The notes under the pieces: model-generated
Told to the model about the DNA's origin: nothing
The model's database searches: none
Seen by the model: only the letters and a program-made list of their open reading frames with translations
Shown here: positions 5,807-11,595 of the stretch, in pieces
Layout of the letters: each line of letters begins with the position of its first letter
Position numbering within the stretch: position 1 is the stretch's first letter
Made by a program: the position numbers and the translations under genes
Assembly (NCBI GenBank): GCA_050247895.1
Contig: JBFWTJ010000109.1
Location: 1 to 11,595 of the forward strand
Reading direction: 5' to 3'
Length of the DNA: 11,595 nucleotides
Source: CAVPEW01 sp050247895
Lineage (GTDB): Bacteria; Actinomycetota; Acidimicrobiia; Acidimicrobiales; VFJN01

Positions 5807-7465
5807 ATGGCCACCGACATCCCCGCCGTCGACTACACCGACAAGGACTTCCGGTCCATGCGCCGGGCCCTGCTCGACCTGGCCGCGTACCGGGTGCCGG
5901 AGTGGACCGACCGGTCCCCCGGCGACCTCGGGATGCTGTGGGTCGACCTCTTCTCCTACGTCTGCGACGCCGTCGGCTACTACCAGGAGCGCCTGGCCAG
6001 CGAGCTGTACCTCGACACCGCGGTCGAGCGGCGCAGCGTCATGCACCTCCTGCGGCTCATCGGCTACGAGCTGGCCCCGGCGTCGCCGGCCGCCACCTCG
6101 CTGCGCCTCGAGTTCGACCCGCCCGGGCCCCAGGACCCGACCACCACCCGGATCCCCCGGGGCTTCTCGGTCTCGACCGAGCCCGACCCGGCCAGCGGCC
6201 GCCCCTCGATCCCGTTCACCTACCTGGGCGACGCCCTCGACATCGACCTGACGGGTCCCCTGGTCACCCCGGCCGGGGACCGGCTCCGCTACGAGGGCCT
6301 CCCGGTGGTGCAGGGCACCCTCCAGCAACCGGCCGTCATCGGCTCGTCGCGGGGCGAGCCGGGCCTGCGCCTGGGCCTGCCCGGCAGCCCGGTCATCCTC
6401 GACTCGGTCGTCCTCGAGGTGCGCGAGGGCGGGTCGTGGCGGGTCTGGCCCCGGCGCCGCAACCTGTTCACCGACGAGCAGGACGGCCGCACGACGGTGG
6501 CCACCTCGGCCAGCGAGGGCTACATGCTCGAGGTCGACGCCCAGGCGGCCACCTGGGCCGTGTTCGGCGACGGCGAGTTCCACCGCCGGGCGCCGGTGGG
6601 CGACGCCAACGTCCGGGCCTCCTACGCCGTGGGCGGCGGGTCGGCCGGCAACGTCGCGGCCGGGACGATCACCCGCATCGCCGACAAGGGCAAGGTCCCC
6701 CGCCTGGCCACCGCGACCAACCCGCTGGCCGCCGTCGGCGGCACCGACGCCGAGGCCATCGAGCGGGCCCGGCGCTTCGCGCCCCTGGCCTTCCGCTCCG
6801 GCGACCGGGCGGTGACCCTGCGCGACCACATCACCCTGGCGCTCCAGGTACCCGGGGTGGCCAAGGTCCGGGCCAAGACCGTGTCGTGGAACCGCGTCGA
6901 CCTGTTCATCGCGCCGACCGGTCCCGAGTGGGCGCCGATCAGCGAGGACCTGCGCAACCGGGTCCTGACCCACCTCGAGGACCGGCGGATGATCGGCACG
7001 TCGGTGCGGGTCCGCGACGCCGAGCCGGTCCCGGTCGACATCGCGGTGGACGTGTACGCCGAGCCGCACCACGAGCCCGGCACGGTCCGCCAGCGGGCCG
7101 AGGACGCCGTGCGCGCCCTGCTCGCCTACGACACCGTCGAGTTCGGGCGGGCCCTGTACCTGTCGAAGATCTACGAGGCGGTCGAGGCCCTCGACGGGGT
7201 GCGCGCCGCCACCGTGACCCGCTTCCGGCGCCGGTCAAAGGGCGTGCCCCGCCGGTCGGTCCCCTTCGCCCGGCCCCTCCAGCAGCTCGACCAGCTCGAC
7301 CTGTCCCGCTACGACCTGGGCGACGGCCTCGACCCGGCCGAGGTGGTCCGGCTGGTCAAGCGGGCCGTGGTGTCCGAGATCCCGCCCGACGGGCGCATCG
7401 AGCTGGCCGAGCTCGAGCTGCCCACGGCGGGCGACATCTCCGTGGCCCTGAGGTACGAGTCGTGA
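5807..7465 (+). CDS. baseplate J-like protein (gp6 / Afp11 type)
   Basis: 552-residue baseplate wedge protein. The N-terminal part (MATDIPAVDYTDKDFRSMRR, then PGDLGMLWVDLFSYVCDAVGYYQERLASE in two pieces at 38-66) is typical of baseplate J proteins in eCIS clusters. The core motif GDGEFHRRAPVGDANVRASY lies at 254-273, followed by GGGSAGNVAAGTIT. GGTDAEAIERARRFAPLAFR at 311-330 and RAVTLRDHITLALQVPGVAK at 334-353 match the family's conserved domain. The C-terminal end, from about 410, has the alternating-strand pattern of the gp6 ring-forming region. ATG 5807 has GGAG at 5796-5799. This subunit normally forms the iris ring around the hub and dimerises with the gpI/gp7-like protein, which is the next gene and overlaps it by 4 bases. 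Confidence 0.93.
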   Translation: MATDIPAVDYTDKDFRSMRRALLDLAAYRVPEWTDRSPGDLGMLWVDLFSYVCDAVGYYQERLASELYLDTAVERRSVMHLLRLIGYELAPASPAATSLRLEFDPPGPQDPTTTRIPRGFSVSTEPDPASGRPSIPFTYLGDALDIDLTGPLVTPAGDRLRYEGLPVVQGTLQQPAVIGSSRGEPGLRLGLPGSPVILDSVVLEVREGGSWRVWPRRRNLFTDEQDGRTTVATSASEGYMLEVDAQAATWAVFGDGEFHRRAPVGDANVRASYAVGGGSAGNVAAGTITRIADKGKVPRLATATNPLAAVGGTDAEAIERARRFAPLAFRSGDRAVTLRDHITLALQVPGVAKVRAKTVSWNRVDLFIAPTGPEWAPISEDLRNRVLTHLEDRRMIGTSVRVRDAEPVPVDIAVDVYAEPHHEPGTVRQRAEDAVRALLAYDTVEFGRALYLSKIYEAVEALDGVRAATVTRFRRRSKGVPRRSVPFARPLQQLDQLDLSRYDLGDGLDPAEVVRLVKRAVVSEIPPDGRIELAELELPTAGDISVALRYES

Positions 7466-8814
7466 GGGTCGCCTCGCTCACCGCCGAGGCCGACCTGGTC
7501 GGGCGGCGCACCCGCGTCCGCTGGACCCTGGTCGCCGAGGGCGACGACGACTCGGTCACCGGCGAGCCGGACCTGGTGCTGCTGGGCAAGGCCCGCGACT
7601 TCGAGTACGGCGACGACCTCGCGCCCCACGTCGTGCACGACGCGGCGACCTTCCCCCCGGCCTCGGGGCCCGACCTCGACGTCGTCGAGCTGCGCCGCGA
7701 GCCGGTGCCCGACGGCGACCGGCGCGTGCTCGTCGACGTGGTCACCGTGTCGGCCCGGGGCCTGCCGGTGCCGGCCGAGGACCCGGGCGGGCCCGCCGCG
7801 CCACCCGGCGAGCGGCCCGACGAGTGGACCGAGGTGGCCCGCCGCACCCGGACCACCGTGGTCGGCCCCGACGGGCGGATCCTGGCCCGGACCGACGAGA
7901 TCCTCGACGCCGGGCCCGACGGGGCCGGGCTCACCCCCCTGTCGACCCGCTACTACGAGCTGCGCGGCCCGCTGGTCGCGGCCTCGGCGGGCCGGACCCT
8001 GCGGGCGGTGGCCACGCCGACCGACGTCCACCTCTCGGGTCGCCAGCTCTACGAGATGATCCCCGGCGTCTGGCGCCGCCACGACGTGCCCCCGTCGCGG
8101 GTCGGCCCCGCCACCGGCCGGATCGGCGCCATCCCCGAGTCGCGCCAGGACTCGGGCCAGCTCCGCCGGTTCACCGACCTGTGGGGCCTGGGCACCGACC
8201 ACCTGCGGTCGCGGGCCGACGGGCTCGCCGTCCTGCACGACGTGGAGGAGGTCGACCACCGCCACCTCGTCCACCTGGCCCACCTCGTGGGCTGGGAGCT
8301 GGGCCCCGACGCGCCGGTCAACCAGCAGCGCCACGAGATCCGCTATGCGGCCCAGCTCTACCGCATGACCGGGACGCTGCCCGGCGTGCAGCTCTGGGCC
8401 AAGCGGCTGACGAGCTGGGACGTCGAGGTGAAGGAGTTCGCCGAGAACGTCATCTTCAGCAACGATCCCGGCGGCGAGCTCTCCCCGACCCGGTCGGGCT
8501 CGTCCACCGTCGACACGTCGGACCCCGAGCTGCTCGCCTCGTTCGGGACCTCGACCGACCGGGGCGACTTCACCTACGACACCGGCACCGGGCCCGACGA
8601 CCGCTACTCGAGCCACACCATCGGCATCTTCGCCACGCTCGACCCCGAGGACCGGGTCGAGGACGTGGCCCGCAAGCGCGACCGCCTGGTGGCGGCCTCC
8701 GACCGGTACCTGCCCGCGAACCTGCGGGTCGTGGTCGTCCTGCCCAACGACCCGGTCGCCAGCGAGGACCAGGACGTGCTGGGCGTGAGCGCCAGCACCG
8801 ACGACGAGATCTGA
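7462..8814 (+). CDS. phage tail protein I-like baseplate wedge protein with N-terminal extension
   Basis: 450-residue protein. The central part resembles the Tail_P2_I family (P2 gpI; wedge partner of J): LYEMIPGVWRRHD at 196-208, LRRFTDLWGLGTDHLRSRAD at 234-253, the acidic/His stretch 258-275, LVGWELG at 275-281, IRYAAQLYRMTGTLPGVQLW at 293-312 and a W-x-VEVKEFAENV segment at 319-330. The first 190 residues form a beta-rich extension (LTAEADLVGRRTRVRWTLV, then YYELRGPLVAAS) that looks like one or two Ig/FN3-type domains. The end (about 392-426) is a helix followed by a strand, DPEDRVEDVARKRDR and LPANLRVVVVLP. GTG 7462 forms a GTGA overlap with the J gene, with GAGG at 7450-7453. It corresponds in place to Afp12-type wedge proteins. 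The extension could hold the fibre. Confidence 0.82.
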   Translation: MRVASLTAEADLVGRRTRVRWTLVAEGDDDSVTGEPDLVLLGKARDFEYGDDLAPHVVHDAATFPPASGPDLDVVELRREPVPDGDRRVLVDVVTVSARGLPVPAEDPGGPAAPPGERPDEWTEVARRTRTTVVGPDGRILARTDEILDAGPDGAGLTPLSTRYYELRGPLVAASAGRTLRAVATPTDVHLSGRQLYEMIPGVWRRHDVPPSRVGPATGRIGAIPESRQDSGQLRRFTDLWGLGTDHLRSRADGLAVLHDVEEVDHRHLVHLAHLVGWELGPDAPVNQQRHEIRYAAQLYRMTGTLPGVQLWAKRLTSWDVEVKEFAENVIFSNDPGGELSPTRSGSSTVDTSDPELLASFGTSTDRGDFTYDTGTGPDDRYSSHTIGIFATLDPEDRVEDVARKRDRLVAASDRYLPANLRVVVVLPNDPVASEDQDVLGVSASTDDEI

Positions 8815-8837
8815 CACGGAGAACCAGGAGCGACGTC

Positions 8838-10547
8838 ATGGCCAACTTCTCCAACGGCGGCGTGGACACCTTCGACCCGGCCAAGGGTTACCTCGGCATC
8901 CGCCTCCAGCAGGGCGTCCCGCTCCTCGACCGGGACTGGAACGAGCTGGAGGACATCCGCCGCCACGTGGAGCGCATGCTGCGCCTCCACTACGTCGGCG
9001 ACGGGGTCCCCGACGTCAGCGGCTTCCAGGTCCTGCCCGCCCCGGCCGGGGCCGAGCACGAGCTGGTCGTCGGTCCCGGCCGGTGCTCGGTGGCGGGCCT
9101 GGAGGTCGACAACCCCGAACCGGTGGCGTACTCGGCCCAGGGCGACGGCAACCCGCTGCCCGCACCGCCGGCCGACGCCCCCCTCGTCCTGACCGTCTAC
9201 CTCGAACCGATCGTCGAGCGGATCGACGCCACCGTCGACCCGGACCTGGCCAACGCCCAGGACGTCAACGTCGAGACCTGCGTGCGCGACCGGCTGAGCT
9301 GGGCGGTGCGGGTCGCCCGCCAGCCCGACGTCCCGCCGCCGGGCTGCTACGTGCTGGCCGAGGTCACCCGCGCCGCGGGTTCGACGGTCGTCCAGGCGGC
9401 CGAGATCGCCGACAGGCGGCGGACCCGGCTCTCGCTGGCCACCACCGTCGACCGCGTCGGCGCGGCCGAGGCCAAGGCCGCGGCGCTGCAGAAGCTGCTG
9501 GAGGACACGCGGGACTGGCTGGAGAAGGTCCAGGTCGACCTGGACCGGCTGTTCTGGCAGGTCCGCGTCGACCCGGCCACCGTCGAGGCGTACTTCGGCT
9601 CCCGGGTGCGGGTGCAGGCCAAGGTGACCAACCGGCGCAACGAGCCCATCGCCGGTGCCGTCGTCGCGTTCTCCACCGACTGGGGCACCCTCGAGCCGGC
9701 CACCGTCACCACCGGTGCCAACGGCATCGCCGCGGTCGACCTGGTCGGCGTGCGCAACGACGTCCCCATGAAGTTCGCCGACATCGCGGTGCTGGAGCGG
9801 GTCAGCGCCAAGGTGTCGGCCGCGGTGGCCCTCCAGCCCGTGGCGGCCAACGTCACGACCAAGGCCATCGAGTACAAGAAGCTGGCCTTCGACCCCGACG
9901 AGATGGGGATGATCTCCAAGTACAGCCCCACCGGCGCGCTGGTCGACATCGCCAACGACCTGCCCCGGGGCCCGATCGTGCTCGAGCCGGCCTGGCGGAC
10001 CGCGAACGTCACCGTCCACGTCAAGGAGTCCACGGCCGAGTCGATCGTCAAGGCCGTGGGGAACGTGCAGGTCCGCTTCGGCCTCTGGGTCCGGGACTGG
10101 GCCCGCTCCAAGGTCTGGGAGATGACCGAGCACCTCCAGGTCGGCGCCCGCGTGTCCGACCTGATCCGCCAGGGCCTCGACACCACGACCCGGACCCTCG
10201 ACCACCAGATCCTGGTCCAGGACCTGCTCCCGCTGACGCTCCAGGCCATCGCCGACGACACGTCGAGGGTCATGAAGGCGACCGCGTTCGGCGACCCCGA
10301 CCTGGGCGACGACGACCTGCGGGGCAGCGGAAAGCTGGGCCAGCTCCTGGCCGAGGAGGCCACCGCCGCGATCGGGGCCAAGACCCAGAAGGCGGTGGCC
10401 CTCCAGCTGGCCACGATGGTGGCCAACGACGACCTCGACGTGGCCGCGGCCAACCAGGCCATGTTGAAGCTCGACCAGGGCTCGTCCCAGATCGTGGCCG
10501 GCCTGGCCCAGAGCCAGAAGCAGCGCTTCGCCCGGGTGGAGGCCTGA
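8838..10547 (+). CDS. DUF6519-like tail/fibre-base protein with an Ig-like (Big_1) segment
   Basis: 569-residue protein. The N-terminus FDPAKGYLGIRLQQGVPLLD, followed by RDWNE (to residue 35), matches the opening of DUF6519-type proteins known from contractile injection clusters. It continues in a beta-rich region with VYLEPIVERIDATVDPDL at 120-137. A coiled-coil-like helix lies at about 205-240. Residues 255-305 look like a bacterial Ig-like Big_1 fold: VRVQAKVTNRRNEPIAGAVV, FSTDWGTLEPATVTTGANGI, then AAVDLVG. The last about 170 residues are mostly helical, with many Gln, Ala and Leu residues. ATG 8838 has AGGAG at 8826-8830. Its place after the wedge genes fits a fibre or a fibre-attachment protein. 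No transmembrane segment or catalytic motif is evident. The DUF name is from memory of the N-terminal pattern. Confidence 0.75.
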   Translation: MANFSNGGVDTFDPAKGYLGIRLQQGVPLLDRDWNELEDIRRHVERMLRLHYVGDGVPDVSGFQVLPAPAGAEHELVVGPGRCSVAGLEVDNPEPVAYSAQGDGNPLPAPPADAPLVLTVYLEPIVERIDATVDPDLANAQDVNVETCVRDRLSWAVRVARQPDVPPPGCYVLAEVTRAAGSTVVQAAEIADRRRTRLSLATTVDRVGAAEAKAAALQKLLEDTRDWLEKVQVDLDRLFWQVRVDPATVEAYFGSRVRVQAKVTNRRNEPIAGAVVAFSTDWGTLEPATVTTGANGIAAVDLVGVRNDVPMKFADIAVLERVSAKVSAAVALQPVAANVTTKAIEYKKLAFDPDEMGMISKYSPTGALVDIANDLPRGPIVLEPAWRTANVTVHVKESTAESIVKAVGNVQVRFGLWVRDWARSKVWEMTEHLQVGARVSDLIRQGLDTTTRTLDHQILVQDLLPLTLQAIADDTSRVMKATAFGDPDLGDDDLRGSGKLGQLLAEEATAAIGAKTQKAVALQLATMVANDDLDVAAANQAMLKLDQGSSQIVAGLAQSQKQRFARVEA

Positions 10548-10550
10548 ACC

Positions 10551-11595
10551 GTGCGGGGCTGGGTGCGCGACGAGCTGGTGCGGGCCGACGGCACCGTCGA
10601 ACGGTCGCCGTGGCGTCCCAACCTCGTGGTCCGGGGCGGGCTCGACCTGGTCGCCGCCCTGCTCTGCGAGCACGAGGGCGCCCGGGGCCTGGGCTGGCTG
10701 GCCGTGGGCACCGGGGACGGGACCTGGGACGCCACGCCACCACCGCGCGACCCGGCCCGCCGGGCGTTGACCGCCGAGGTGGCCCGGGTCGCCCTCCAGC
10801 CCGGCACCCGCCAGCTCTCCTACGACGAGGACGGGGGCCGGGTCGTGGTGCGGGCCACCTTCGGGCGGGGCGTGGCCACCGGCACCCTGCGCGAGACCGG
10901 GCTGTTCGGCGGGGCCCGGGCGTCGATCCTGGCCGGTTCGGGCGTCCTGGTGAACCACCAGGCCCACGGCCCGATCGACAAGGGGCCCGACGACGTCCTG
11001 CACCGCGACGTGGCGCTGGTGCTGGGCGACGACCTCGGGCCCGGGGCCCGGGCGCTGGTCGGACGCCTGCTGGCCCGCCGACCCGGCACCCGCGGGTTGA
11101 CCCACCTGGCCCTGGGCACCGGCACCGACGCCGACCCGGGCCCCGACGCCCTGGTCGAGGAGCGCTGGCGGGGCCGCCTCGACCGCCGCGGCGTGCGCTA
11201 CGACGCGGCGACCGCCACCGTGGTGGTCCGGGCCCGGGTCGACCCGGCCGAGGTGCTCGCCACCTGGCCGCAGGGCGAGCCCGACGCCGACGGGCGCCGC
11301 GCCCCGCTGCCGGTGCGCGAGGTCGGCCTGCTCGGCGGCGACGCCCGCGACGGCGGGATCCTGGTCGCCCGCACCGCGGTCGACCTCCCCCCGCCCGACG
11401 ACCCCCGGCCCATCGAGCACACCGCCCGCCTCGTGCTGTCGGCCCGCACCGACGTGGTCGTGCCCGACCTGTCCGGCCAGGCGCTGGACGAGGCCCGGGC
11501 CGCGCTCGGCGCCGACCTGCTGCTCGGCGAGGTGGTGGAGCGGGTCGTGGTGGGCGTCAGCGGCGGCACCGTGGAGGCCCAGGCGCCCCCGCCCG
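10551..11595 (+). CDS. duplicated phage tail-domain protein with a C-terminal PASTA domain (partial, runs off the right edge)
   Basis: Open for 348 codons to the window edge. Residues 23-159 carry a pattern familiar from phage tail proteins: PNLVVRGGLDLVAALL, LGWLAVGTGDGTWDATPP, ALTAEVARVAL, LSYDEDGGRVVVRATF, LRETGLFGG and VLVNHQAHGPIDKGPDDV. Residues 163-298 repeat the plan in diverged form: GARALVGRLLARRPGTRGLT, LALGTGTDADPGPDALVEER, VRYDAATATVVVRARVDP, VREVGLLGG and ILVARTAVDLPPP. From 302 it reads VVVPDLSGQALDEARAALGA, then LLLGEVVERV and GGTVEAQAPPP, a typical PASTA order (VPDLxGxxxxEAxxxL, then GTVxxQxP). PASTA domains in kinases and PBPs bind the cell wall. GTG 10551 follows the previous stop by 3 bases, with GGAGG at 10538-10542. 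A receptor-binding or fibre role is inference. Confidence 0.8.
   Translation, partial: MRGWVRDELVRADGTVERSPWRPNLVVRGGLDLVAALLCEHEGARGLGWLAVGTGDGTWDATPPPRDPARRALTAEVARVALQPGTRQLSYDEDGGRVVVRATFGRGVATGTLRETGLFGGARASILAGSGVLVNHQAHGPIDKGPDDVLHRDVALVLGDDLGPGARALVGRLLARRPGTRGLTHLALGTGTDADPGPDALVEERWRGRLDRRGVRYDAATATVVVRARVDPAEVLATWPQGEPDADGRRAPLPVREVGLLGGDARDGGILVARTAVDLPPPDDPRPIEHTARLVLSARTDVVVPDLSGQALDEARAALGADLLLGEVVERVVVGVSGGTVEAQAPPP

Noticed and set aside
5318..7072. 584-codon open frame on the minus strand
   Set aside because: It lies opposite the gp25- and J-like genes, whose motifs are clear; its Gly/Asp/Arg-rich translation has no recognisable domain.
8604..11420. 938-codon open frame on the minus strand
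   Set aside because: It is antisense to two genes with recognisable domains and has the Gly/Ala/Arg/Val/Asp-rich random composition typical of shadow frames in very GC-rich DNA.

Overview
This window reads as one uninterrupted block of genes, all on the + strand, encoding the central tube, spike, baseplate and fibre part of a contractile phage-tail-like particle. The best match is an extracellular contractile injection system (eCIS, Afp/PVC/Streptomyces-CIS type). The base composition is very GC-rich (above 70 % by eye), nearly every third codon position is G or C, and about half of the starts are GTG. This points to a high-GC actinobacterium, but nothing seen here fixes the genus. No capsid, terminase, portal, integrase or lysis gene is visible, so an eCIS or tailocin is more likely than a complete prophage. 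The flanks are not shown, however.

Layout: (1) 3-77, tail end of an unidentified upstream gene. (2) 83-1873, a large hydrophobic protein with a glycine zipper, the probable tape measure. (3) 1885-2598 and 2608-2919, an inner-tube/CIS-tube protein and a separate small LysM protein. (4) 2922-4070 and 4067-4891, the spike split into a gp27/gpD-like hub and a gp5/gpV-like OB-fold plus beta-helix needle. (5) 4904-5146 and 5190-5408, two small proteins in the place where a PAAR tip gene is usually found: an 80-residue Pro/Leu repeat rod and a 72-residue protein of unknown type. (6) 5408-5788, 5807-7465 and 7462-8814, baseplate wedge proteins: gp25-like, baseplate J (gp6-like) and a P2 gpI-type tail protein. 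(7) 8838-10547, a DUF6519-like protein with an internal Ig-like (Big_1) segment. (8) 10551 to beyond the right edge, a protein with a duplicated tail domain that runs into a PASTA domain.

The genes are packed with gaps of 2-43 bases or 1-4 base overlaps (GTGA or TGATG), which suggests one polycistronic mRNA with translational coupling. Inferred assembly: the tape measure sets the length of the inner tube; the CIS-tube and LysM proteins join the tube to the hub; the gp27/gp5 pair forms the piercing spike; gp25, J and gpI build the wedges that hold the sheath; and the last two large proteins are candidates for surface contact. Sheath, tube, AAA+ ATPase, tail-terminator and effector genes are not in the window. 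The least explained parts are the Pro/Leu rod gene in the spike-tip slot and the PASTA-bearing protein at the end.
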